A program made the position numbers and the translations under genes. From Phycisphaeraceae bacterium (GTDB taxonomy: Bacteria > Planctomycetota > Phycisphaerae > Phycisphaerales > UBA1924), in contig JAHBXK010000001.1 of the NCBI GenBank assembly GCA_019636535.1, positions 248,001-312,000 of the forward strand: a stretch of DNA of 64,000 nt, read 5' to 3'. Of this stretch, positions 57,031 to 64,000 are shown in pieces. The first letter of the stretch is position 1, and each line of letters begins with the position of its first letter. A model generated the notes under the pieces. It had not been told where the DNA came from, searched no databases, and saw only the letters and a program-made list of their open reading frames with translations.

Positions 57031-57069
57031 TCGATCAACGCCTTGTCTCCATCCCCAAACCGCGTATCG

Positions 57070-57099
57070 CCGGGGCGATCCTCAACGGGATCGCCCCGG
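57070..57099. terminator. Bidirectional GC-rich terminator hairpin
   Basis: CCGGGGCGATCC at 57070-57081 pairs perfectly with GGATCGCCCCGG at 57088-57099, a 12-bp stem with a 6-base loop. It lies between the convergent PEP-CTERM and zinc-ribbon genes. There is no T-tract on the plus strand, so it may rely on Rho or work by stem strength. Confidence 0.65.
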
Positions 57100-57122
57100 T
57101 TCGCTATCGCTCCCTGCCTCAA

Positions 57123-58289
57123 TCACCGCCCCGCAAGAAACGCCACAAACCCGCCCACCACGATCAACCCCGCTAGCACCGCCAGCGTGATCTTGATCCA
57201 CGAGTACGGCCGCTGCCCCTGAACCTCGCCCGTCCGTGCGTTCACCAGAAACCGGTACAACTTCCCCCGATACCGATACGCCGAGATCCACACCGGCAAC
57301 AGCAGGTGCTTGAACGTGACGTTCCGATAGTCGATGTCCATCGACGCGATCCGCTGCTCGTCCCCGCCGATGTCCCGCTTGACCAGCGTCGTGATGTACG
57401 ACCGCATCTTCCCTTGCGCGAGCGTGAACCCTCCCTCCACATCGATCTGGTAGCACTCGGCGTGAAACCCCGCCAGGTACTCGTCCCGATACGGCAGCGC
57501 GGCCCCCGTGTCCCACGGCTCCAGTTCGTGCGCCAGTTTCTCAGGCAGCGAGTTCGACGCGAGCACCAGCACGTCGTCGAATTCGTGCCGCACCACGCCC
57601 GACCGCCTGCTCCACCGCACCTTCCGCACCGTCGTCCGGTTCTTCCCCGAGCCGACCGTCACGTAGTACGCGTCCCCGCGCTGCCCCGTATACGCCGTAA
57701 CCGTGTCCGCGTCGTACGTCCACGCGGGCATGTACACGCCCGACAGCCCCGAGTCCAGCAGCCCCTCCCGCTTCAGCGCGTTGGGCGCAAACCACCGCGA
57801 CTTCAACCACGCCCGGAACGTCTCGGTCGCACGCTGCCGCGTGTACACGAACGGCAGCACGCCCTCGGGCTTGATGTGCCGCGCCGCGATCCCCGTCGCC
57901 ACAATATTCGTCCCGCAGAACGGGCACGAGAAACTCGTCACGTGCTCCGGCCGCTCGATCTCCGCAGCGCACGCACCGCACTTGACCGTCCGATGGCTCA
58001 CCAATTCCGCCGCGCTTTCAAGTTCCGCTAACGTCGCCGTCAAGTCACGCTCATGCACCGCAGCACCCGGCGCGTTCGGGTCGCTCGTCGGCGGTTCGAT
58101 CTCGTTCTGCGTCCCGCAATACGGGCAGCGCATCGACAGCACGCCCGGCGCAAACTCCAACTGCCCACCGCACTTGCAGCACGGAAACCGCGCAGGACCC
58201 ACAGGCCCAGTCGGGGGTGGTGAAGTGTCGACGGAGTCCTCCCCAAGCAACTCCGCCGGTTCAACTTTGCCGTCTCGGTGTTCGGTCAT
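57123..58289 (-). CDS. Zinc-ribbon protein with a C-terminal membrane anchor
   Basis: A 388-residue protein of unknown function. Two zinc ribbons are visible: CCKCGGQLEFA...MRCPYCGTQNEI (about 37-60) and VKCGACAAEIE...FSCPFCGTNIV (about 101-124). A beta-rich middle part contains LLDSGLSGVYMPAWTYDADT and WRNVTFKHLLLPVW-like phrases (DYRNVTFKHLLLPVWISAY), and one transmembrane helix ends the protein (LAVLAGLIVVGGFVAFLAG). Databases sometimes label such proteins as PriA-like, which the sequence does not support. It lies 28 bases downstream of the SPFH-GYF gene on the same strand, so the two are probably partners. Confidence 0.78.
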   Translation of the reverse strand: MTEHRDGKVEPAELLGEDSVDTSPPPTGPVGPARFPCCKCGGQLEFAPGVLSMRCPYCGTQNEIEPPTSDPNAPGAAVHERDLTATLAELESAAELVSHRTVKCGACAAEIERPEHVTSFSCPFCGTNIVATGIAARHIKPEGVLPFVYTRQRATETFRAWLKSRWFAPNALKREGLLDSGLSGVYMPAWTYDADTVTAYTGQRGDAYYVTVGSGKNRTTVRKVRWSRRSGVVRHEFDDVLVLASNSLPEKLAHELEPWDTGAALPYRDEYLAGFHAECYQIDVEGGFTLAQGKMRSYITTLVKRDIGGDEQRIASMDIDYRNVTFKHLLLPVWISAYRYRGKLYRFLVNARTGEVQGQRPYSWIKITLAVLAGLIVVGGFVAFLAGR

Positions 58290-58317
58290 GGCAGGTCGGA
58301 AACACGATCACCCGCAA

Positions 58318-59466
58318 TCAGGCTCCGGGAATGGGCGGCGGCGCACCCGGTCCCTCCGCCGCGGCTTGCGCAAACACCGCCGACAACTCCGGCACCTGCC
58401 CCGCCGGCAACCACTGCGCCATGCCGTTCCGCCAGACCAACGTCTCGGCCCTCAGTTCACCGCTCCTGATCTTGTTGACAAGCAGCCCGGCCTCAAATGG
58501 TCCGTGCTGACGACCGTCCACCGCAAGAAAGAACGGCGCACCGCCCACGCCGCCCCCCGGCACCGGCGGTGGCGTCCCAGGCCCCCCTCCCCCACCACCC
58601 GCCTGCCCGATCGACCCGCCGACCACCGAGCCCATCATCCCCGCCATGCCGGCACCGACACCGAAGCCCATCATCGAGCCCGCCGTGCCCGAGTTCTGCG
58701 CCGCGTCCCGCATCGCGTCAGCGGCCTGCATCTTCGTGTACGCGTCGAGATTCCCGATGACGCCCATGCTCGTCCGCTTGTCCAGCGCGGCCTCCACCTC
58801 CGACGGCATCGAGATGTTCTCGATCAGCAGCCGCGGAATGTCCAGCCCGAACTTCTCGAAGTCGATCTTCATCCGCTCCGCGACGAACTGCGCCAGTTGG
58901 CTCTGGTTCGCGGCCATGTCCAGGATCGGAATCCGGCTCCGCGCAACGATGTCGGCAAACTCTGACACGATCAGGTTCCGCAACTGGTTCACGATCTCCT
59001 CGGTCGTAAACCGCCCGTCCGTCCCCACGATCTCCTTGATGAACTTGCCCGGCTGCGTCACGCGCATCGTGTACGTGCCGAACGCGCGGATCCGGACCGG
59101 CCCGAACTCCGGGTCCCGCACGATGATCGGGTTCATCGTTCCCCACTTCAGATCCGTGAACTGCCGGGTCGAAACGAAGTAGACCTCCGCCTTGAACGGA
59201 GACTCGAAGCCGTACTTCCACCCTTTCAGCGTCGAGAGGATCGGCAGATTCTTCGTCTGCAGCGTGTGCGTGCCCGGCGCGAACTCGTCGGCCAGTTGCC
59301 CCTCGTTGATGAAGACCGCCGCCTGACCCTCGCGCACAACCAGTTTCGCGTTGTACTTGATCTCGTTGTTCCGGCGGTCAAAGCGATGCACGATCGTGTC
59401 GTTCGTGTCGTCGATCCACTGAACAATGTCGATCAACTCGCCCTTGAGTCGTTCCCAGATGCTCAT
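58318..59466 (-). CDS. SPFH domain protein with C-terminal GYF_2 domain
   Basis: A 382-residue membrane-scaffold type protein of the YdjI / virion-core-like SPFH branch. The N-terminus (MSIWERLKGELIDIVQWIDD) is followed by the SPFH part (LVVREGQAAVFINEGQLAD, GTYTMRVTQPGKFIKEIVG, FGLDIPRLLIENISMPSEV). A Gly/Met-rich linker leads into a GYF_2 domain (FFLAVDGRQHGPFEAGLLV, LVWRNGMAQWLPAGQVPEL), which normally binds proline-rich peptides. ATG 59466 has GAGGAG upstream; the frame to 59817 is not conserved-looking. Homologues are linked with membrane-stress responses. The paired zinc-ribbon gene follows directly. Confidence 0.85.
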   Translation of the reverse strand: MSIWERLKGELIDIVQWIDDTNDTIVHRFDRRNNEIKYNAKLVVREGQAAVFINEGQLADEFAPGTHTLQTKNLPILSTLKGWKYGFESPFKAEVYFVSTRQFTDLKWGTMNPIIVRDPEFGPVRIRAFGTYTMRVTQPGKFIKEIVGTDGRFTTEEIVNQLRNLIVSEFADIVARSRIPILDMAANQSQLAQFVAERMKIDFEKFGLDIPRLLIENISMPSEVEAALDKRTSMGVIGNLDAYTKMQAADAMRDAAQNSGTAGSMMGFGVGAGMAGMMGSVVGGSIGQAGGGGGGPGTPPPVPGGGVGGAPFFLAVDGRQHGPFEAGLLVNKIRSGELRAETLVWRNGMAQWLPAGQVPELSAVFAQAAAEGPGAPPPIPGA

Positions 59467-59780
59467 GAAGGCTCCTCTTCTCCCGGCTGCCCGGGCGGCT
59501 CTCGGCGCTGATAACGACGGCACGTCCACGACCTGCCGCCCCGTGTGCATTGATCGTATTCGATGTGCGGCGATTTCGGCGCTCCCACCGGGTTCGGTGG
59601 TCTGCCCTCCCCATCCTCCCCTCTCGCGCGAGCGGTGATTCCCGATCGCGCCCCGCCGAACGCCGCCGGACCCCTCGCTCCTCCCGCCCGATAGCCCCCT
59701 CTTGACCATCGCCGCGCATTCGCCCCGGCCCGCGCCCGGCGGGCGCGACCGCGCAACCAGGCACCCACCGGAGTTCGCCC
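59467..59780. other. Intergenic region between the SPFH gene and the type II secretion operon
   Basis: A 314-base divergent region without a credible gene; the frames here have no natural amino-acid pattern. It should contain promoters for both the SPFH-GYF gene (-) and the PilZ-GspE operon (+). A TTGACC is present at 59702-59707 but no matching -10 was found. Confidence 0.4.
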
Positions 59781-60248
59781 ATGGCCCTCTCCAATCCCAA
59801 GGTCGACAAGAACCCAACCACCTCCGACCACCAATCCGCAGACCTGCTCGTGCGACAGCACGAGCGTGCGGCCTGCGACCTCGGCGCCTATGTGCGTGTC
59901 GACACCGACCCGGCGGACCAGGTCGTCTTCTCCCGCTCCGCCGCGCCGGGCGGTCGCGGCGACAGCGAGATCGACGTGCGCATCGTCGACGTCAGCCCCG
60001 GCGGCCTCGGCCTCCGATCCAACGTCTTCGTCCCCCGCGGCACGCGACTGGTCGCGCGTGTCGTCCCCGCCAAAGACGACCCACAGCCCACCACCGACGA
60101 GTTCCAGGTCCGCGTCCAGCGATGCGCCATGATCGACCGCACGCCCGCGTACTACCTCGGCACCGCCTTCGTCGCCCCCAACCCAGCCGCGCTCGCAAGG
60201 CTCACCCAGATGGCCGAATCCGAAGGAGGCAGCCGTGCTCAGCAGTGA
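59781..60248 (+). CDS. PilZ domain protein
   Basis: A 155-residue protein with one PilZ domain, the common c-di-GMP receptor. The second binding motif appears as VDVSPGGLGLRS (D-x-S-x-x-G); the first, RxxxR, is less clear and may be RQHERAAC near residue 25. Its end overlaps the start of gspE by 14 bases, so it is translated with the secretion ATPase. This suggests that c-di-GMP regulates pseudopilus assembly. The start is ATG 59781. Confidence 0.82.
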   Translation: MALSNPKVDKNPTTSDHQSADLLVRQHERAACDLGAYVRVDTDPADQVVFSRSAAPGGRGDSEIDVRIVDVSPGGLGLRSNVFVPRGTRLVARVVPAKDDPQPTTDEFQVRVQRCAMIDRTPAYYLGTAFVAPNPAALARLTQMAESEGGSRAQQ

Positions 60249-61980
60249 CGACTTCGTGATCGCAGCGCTCATCGAAGACGGCCGACTCACTACGGCGGGC
60301 GTGAACGCCGCGCGCCGTCGTGTCGCCGAACGACCCCCCGGCGCTCCCGCCAACTTCTCCGTCTGCGATGCACTCGTCGAGCAGGGCCTGCTCACCGGCC
60401 GCGAACTCGCGATCGCCCGCGCACACACCACCGAGTTCCTCTTCGTCGATCTCGGCAACTACGAGATCAACCACCACAACGCCTCGCGCGTCCCCCGATC
60501 CGTCTGCGAGTCCATCGGTGCGTTCCCGCTGTTCATCATGGACGAATTGGTCGTGGTGGGCATGCTCAACCCGCTCGACCTCCACGCCGCCGACCAACTC
60601 CGCGCCCTGCTCAAGTGCGACATCGAGGCCGTCCTCTGCGAGCCCGAGCCGCTCCGCGCCCTCATCGCCCGCGCCTTCGACATGATGGGCGACAGCAGCG
60701 CCTTCAGCTCCGGATCAGGCTCCGCCGCGATCGGCGACCTCGAACTCACCAGCGGCCGCGAACCCATCGTCGCCGCGGTCAACCAGATCATCGGCCAGGG
60801 AATCGACCTCGGCGCCTCCGACGTCCACCTCGGCCCCGACGAGCACGAACTCCACCTCCGCTACCGCATCGACGGCACGCTCCAGCCCCACCAGGCGCCC
60901 AGCATCGCCGCCCACCAGGGCATGGTCCAGCGCCTCAAGGTCATGGCCAACCTCGACCTTACCCAGACGCGCAGGCCTCAGGACGGCAAGTTCCGCTTCA
61001 CGCACAAGGGCAGGCAGATCGACATCCGCCTCTCCATCATCCCAACCGTCTGCGGCGAGAACGCAGTCCTCCGCATCCTCCACTCCGGCGCGAGCATCAA
61101 GGGTTTCGCCGAACTCGGCTTCCCCGCCGACGCCACCACCGCCTTCGAGCGCATCATCGAGCACCCGCACGGCATGATCCTCGTCACGGGCCCGACCGGA
61201 TCGGGCAAGACCACAACCCTCTACACCTGCCTCAAGCGACTGAACTCCCCCGAGTTCAACATCGTGACCATCGAGGACCCCGTCGAGATCAGGCTCCCCC
61301 TCGTCCGACAGGTCCAGATCAACCATGAAATCGGCATGACCTTCGCCAGCGCGCTCCGCTCCGTCCTCCGCCAGGACCCGGACGTGGTCTTCGTCGGTGA
61401 GATCCGCGACGAAGAGACCGCACGCATCAGCGTGCAGGCCGCCCTCACGGGCCACCTGGTCCTCTCCAGCCTCCACACCAACGACGCCGCGGGCGCCGTC
61501 GCCCGCCTCACCGACCTCGGCTGCCCCCCCTTCGCCATCAACTCCGCCCTCCTCTGCGTCATCGGGCAGCGCCTCGTGCGTCGAAACTGTCCCGACTGCG
61601 TCGTGACCGATCACCCTTCCCAGCACCTGCGAAGTCGGTTCCGGATCCAGGACGAAACAACCCGCTGGACCCGCGGCCGAGGTTGCCCCCGCTGCGCCAG
61701 CACGGGCTTCCGCGGCCGCGTCGGCGTCTACGAGATGCTCCGAATGACCGAGCCCCTCCGCGCGCTGGTCGACACCGGCGCCTCCACCGACGCGATCCGC
61801 GCCATGGCCATCTCCGAGGGCATGAGCATGATGTGGCACGACGGGCTCAACAAGGCCCGCCTCGGCGTAACCACGCTCGAAGAGGTCGCCCGCGTCGTCG
61901 CCCTGCAGGAGTCCGAGCCAGGACACTCGTCCGATCAGGACTCGATGAACTCGGGCCTCAGGCTCAAGGAGGCCGCGTGA
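60235..61980 (+). CDS. gspE: Type II secretion / type IV pilus assembly ATPase GspE/PilB
   Basis: Hexameric ATPase powering pseudopilus extension. The N-terminal domain (about 1-160) is of the MshEN type; VNQIIGQGIDLGASDVHLGP opens the catalytic part. The Walker A is MILVTGPTGSGKTTTLYTCL, the Asp-box is IVTIEDPVEIRL, Walker B is VVFVGEIRDEETAR, and the His-box is LSSLHTNDA. Four cysteines in two CxxC pairs (NCPDC and GCPRC) form the zinc site of GspE. The start is GTG 60235, overlapping pilZ. The product has 581 residues. The stop overlaps gspF by GTGA. Confidence 0.93.
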   Translation: MLSSDDFVIAALIEDGRLTTAGVNAARRRVAERPPGAPANFSVCDALVEQGLLTGRELAIARAHTTEFLFVDLGNYEINHHNASRVPRSVCESIGAFPLFIMDELVVVGMLNPLDLHAADQLRALLKCDIEAVLCEPEPLRALIARAFDMMGDSSAFSSGSGSAAIGDLELTSGREPIVAAVNQIIGQGIDLGASDVHLGPDEHELHLRYRIDGTLQPHQAPSIAAHQGMVQRLKVMANLDLTQTRRPQDGKFRFTHKGRQIDIRLSIIPTVCGENAVLRILHSGASIKGFAELGFPADATTAFERIIEHPHGMILVTGPTGSGKTTTLYTCLKRLNSPEFNIVTIEDPVEIRLPLVRQVQINHEIGMTFASALRSVLRQDPDVVFVGEIRDEETARISVQAALTGHLVLSSLHTNDAAGAVARLTDLGCPPFAINSALLCVIGQRLVRRNCPDCVVTDHPSQHLRSRFRIQDETTRWTRGRGCPRCASTGFRGRVGVYEMLRMTEPLRALVDTGASTDAIRAMAISEGMSMMWHDGLNKARLGVTTLEEVARVVALQESEPGHSSDQDSMNSGLRLKEAA

Positions 61981-63206
61981 ACGCCACCAGTTTCGAGTAC
62001 ACCGCCGTCAACCGCGCTGGGGCTCGCACCTCCGGCGTGCTCACCGCCTCCAGCCGCGGCGAAGCCGTTCGCACGCTCGTCACCCAGGGTCTGACCCCCA
62101 CCCTCGTCCGCGCTGGGTCTCCGTCAGGCAGAGCGGGCGGACGCGGCCTGTTCCTCCGCCGAGGAGGCCGACGCGCATCCGTCAAGGACATCGCCCACTT
62201 CACCTACCAACTCAGCGTCCTCATCTCCGCGCGAATCCCGATCGGCGACGGCCTCATGAGCATCGCCTCGCAGGAGCGCGACGGCGAACTCAAGGAGATC
62301 ATCACCGACGTCGCCCGCCGCGTTCAGGCCGGCGAGCAGATCGCCACCTCGCTCGAAGCGCACGAACGCGTCTTCGGCTCAACCTACATCGCGACCATCC
62401 GCGCCGCCGAGAAGACCGGCACCATGGGCAAGGTGCTCGAGCACCTCTCCGACATGCTCGAACGCCAACAAGAGACCCGCCAGCACGTCCGCGGCGCGCT
62501 GATGTACCCCATCTGCGTCGTCTCGGTCCTCTCGCTCGCCGTCATCTTCCTCGTCGCCTTCGTCGTCCCCAAGTTCGCCGGCATGTTCGAGCGCCGCGGC
62601 ATGGAACTCCCAGTCTTCACGCGCCTGCTCATGGATCTGGGCCTCTCCGTCCAGCACTACTGGTGGGCATACCTCTTGGCCATCGGCGCGGTCGTCTTCA
62701 CCGTGCGTCGAACCTGGCGGACCGAGTCCGGCCGCGCTCGCCTCGACACCGCCCTCCACCGCGTCCCCTACCTCAACCGAATCCTCAGAGGCCTGGCCAT
62801 CGGCCGCTTCACGCGCGTGCTCGGCGTCAGCCTCTCCTCCGGCCTCAACCTGCTCGAGTCCGTCCAACTCGCGGGCCGCGCCAGCGGCCGACCGCTCCTC
62901 GAAGCCGACGCACGCAAACTCGTCGAGCAGATCAGCGCCGGCGGCCGTCTGTGCGACATCCTCCCCAACTGCGGGTACATCTCCCCCTTCGCCGCGCGAA
63001 TGCTCGCCGCGGGCGAGCAGTCCGGAGAGATCCCGCGCATGTGCGACATCGTGGCACGCCACTACGACCGCGAAACCACCCACCTCGCCAAGAACATCGC
63101 CACCGTCATCGAGCCCGTGCTGATTGTCGGGATCGCGCTGGTCGTGCTGGCCGTGGCGCTCGCCATCTTCCTGCCCATGTGGGACATGGTCAAACTGGTC
63201 GGTTGA
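61977..63206 (+). CDS. gspF: Type II secretion inner-membrane platform protein GspF/PilC
   Basis: Polytopic platform that links the ATPase to the pseudopilus. It has two T2SSF domains (about 62-185 and 265-387); the first reads FTYQLSVLISARIPIGDGL and the second RFTRVLGVSLSSGLNLLESV. Transmembrane helices follow each (ICVVSVLSLAVIFLVAFVV; YWWAYLLAIGAVVFTV; VLIVGIALVVLAVALAIFL). The start GTG 61977 has a perfect AAGGAGG 5 bases upstream and overlaps gspE by GTGA. The product has 409 residues, normal length. Confidence 0.93.
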   Translation: MNATSFEYTAVNRAGARTSGVLTASSRGEAVRTLVTQGLTPTLVRAGSPSGRAGGRGLFLRRGGRRASVKDIAHFTYQLSVLISARIPIGDGLMSIASQERDGELKEIITDVARRVQAGEQIATSLEAHERVFGSTYIATIRAAEKTGTMGKVLEHLSDMLERQQETRQHVRGALMYPICVVSVLSLAVIFLVAFVVPKFAGMFERRGMELPVFTRLLMDLGLSVQHYWWAYLLAIGAVVFTVRRTWRTESGRARLDTALHRVPYLNRILRGLAIGRFTRVLGVSLSSGLNLLESVQLAGRASGRPLLEADARKLVEQISAGGRLCDILPNCGYISPFAARMLAAGEQSGEIPRMCDIVARHYDRETTHLAKNIATVIEPVLIVGIALVVLAVALAIFLPMWDMVKLVG

Positions 63207-63329
63207 CGCTCAAGCCCGCCCCGAATCACTCCGAGATTAGAGACGATCCGAACCGGCGGGCACGCACGCCCCGCCGAACAACCCTCGCGGCCGGTGTGCC
63301 GCCACTCAGGAAAACAAGGAGATAGCCAG

Positions 63330-63752
63330 ATGATCGCCGCTCACAGAAACCGTGCCTTCACCCTCGTCGAACTCATCGTCGTGATCGTCGTCCTGGCGAT
63401 CCTCTCCGGCGTCGCCATCCCCAAGTACTTCGACTACGCCGCCAAGGCCAAGGAATCCGCCTGCAAGGCGACGATCGGCGCGGTCCGCTCGGCGCTCGCC
63501 AACTGGTTCGCCAACCAGCAACTCACCACCGGCACCGGCGCTTACCCCACCCTCGTCCAGATGCAGACCCTCGGCACCGTCATGCAGGAGCCGATCCCCG
63601 CCAACCCCTTCAAGGACTCGAACACCATCGTGCAGGCCACCTGGGCCGCCACGCCCCCCGTCTCCGGCAACGCCGGCTGGGCCTACGACCCCACCCAGGG
63701 CAAGTTCTGGGCCAACAGCACCACCACCGGCATCAACGAGCACCTGTGGTGA
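63330..63752 (+). CDS. Type II secretion pseudopilin (GspG-like)
   Basis: A 140-residue pseudopilin. The type IV prepilin N-terminus reads RAFTLVELIVVIVVLAILSG, with the conserved Glu at position 5 after the cleavage site and a long hydrophobic helix. The residue before the cleaved Phe is Ala rather than the usual Gly. The C-terminal part is short and Gly/Thr-rich (WAYDPTQGKFWANSTTTG), like GspG. ATG 63330 is preceded by AAGGAG. The stop overlaps the next pseudopilin by GTGA. It is probably the major pseudopilin, but GspG versus a minor one cannot be decided. Confidence 0.85.
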   Translation: MIAAHRNRAFTLVELIVVIVVLAILSGVAIPKYFDYAAKAKESACKATIGAVRSALANWFANQQLTTGTGAYPTLVQMQTLGTVMQEPIPANPFKDSNTIVQATWAATPPVSGNAGWAYDPTQGKFWANSTTTGINEHLW

Positions 63753-64000
63753 TCCTCAACCCAACGCCGGATCGGATCATGACCCGCGCCATCCGACAAT
63801 CCAACCGCGCTCGGACTTCCGGGCGCGGTTTCTCATTGGTCGAACTCATCGTCGTCATCGTTCTCATCAGCCTGCTCGCCGCCGTCGCCATCCCCTCGCT
63901 CAGCCGAGCGGCCGACAGCCGCGCAAGAGCCGGCGTCGAGCAACTCCGACGAGACCTCGAAGGCGCACGCGACATGGCCTGCCACGGCGGCGTGCGCACA
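63749..64000 (+). CDS. Second pseudopilin (GspH-like), partial
   Basis: Cut by the window end. The prepilin motif GRGFSLVELIVVIVLISLLA has the canonical Gly before the cleavage site and Glu5, followed by AAVAIPSLSRAADSRA. The region LEQLRRDLEGARDMA-like (VEQLRRDLEGARDMACHGG) resembles GspH/FimT minor pseudopilins. The start is GTG 63749, overlapping the previous stop, or ATG 63779 ten codons later. The operon continues past the window with further pseudopilin genes expected. Confidence 0.8.
   Translation, partial: MILNPTPDRIMTRAIRQSNRARTSGRGFSLVELIVVIVLISLLAAVAIPSLSRAADSRARAGVEQLRRDLEGARDMACHGGVRT

Overview
The window is GC-rich, gene-dense bacterial chromosome from a member of the Planctomycetota, most likely class Phycisphaerae. 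Several signatures point there: a giant secreted protein with an N-terminal LEPR-XLL motif (12049-19515), a GC-type dockerin protein (45725-47392), a PEP-CTERM-like protein (55603-57030), small membrane proteins with CGYxLxGL...CPECG zinc ribbons, and the futalosine menaquinone enzyme MqnE. I see no insertion sequence, phage, integrase, CRISPR array or rRNA. The assignment rests on protein character alone, not on a database search.

Layout. 1-2279 (-): bifunctional proline catabolic enzyme PutA, cut by the window edge. 2450-5441 (+): a tight ribF-nrnA-DNA methyltransferase operon whose genes overlap. 5448-8698 (-): mnmA, a zinc-ribbon membrane protein and purQ. 8756-11561: a DUF1015 protein, an HscB-like protein and an Asp/Glu racemase-family protein. 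12049-19515 (+): a 2488-residue surface or secreted protein closed by a strong terminator. 19634-21412 (-): a PAS-GAF-receiver signalling protein. 21776-25866 (+): a GldA/F/G-like ABC export cluster. 25999-28941: a fumarylacetoacetase-family hydrolase facing a second ABC-2 exporter. 29076-31434: smpB, a zinc-ribbon protein and a DUF444 protein.

31628-37736 (-): rho followed by a small membrane protein, an 875-residue secreted helical-repeat protein and a polytopic membrane protein, the last three joined by GTGA overlaps. 38050-41479 (-): a PH-domain/CoaE fusion, hpt, tRNA-Met with a clear promoter, tatA and folD. 41593-44654 (+): ligA and a CYTH protein. 44716-49187 (-): a ROK kinase, the dockerin protein, an acetyltransferase and a membrane protein. 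49288-53897: membrane, Rossmann-fold, sulfotransferase and cupin genes. 54063-57030 (+): mqnE and the PEP-CTERM protein. 57123-59466 (-): a zinc-ribbon membrane protein and an SPFH-GYF protein. 59781-64000 (+): the start of a type II secretion / pseudopilus operon (PilZ, GspE, GspF and two pseudopilins), cut by the window edge.

How parts fit together. The Tat component, the type II secretion genes and the several secreted proteins with different sorting modules describe a cell that invests heavily in export and surface display. Translational coupling by 4-nt overlaps is common. Several convergent gene pairs share compact inverted repeats that take in both stop codons. Points most worth following up: a seven-unit propeller-like region apparently inserted inside a PPC domain of the giant protein; a paralogous pair of secreted proteins with exchanged C-terminal anchors; the PH-CoaE fusion; a FolD lacking its catalytic lysine; and an HscB-like protein lacking the HPD motif.
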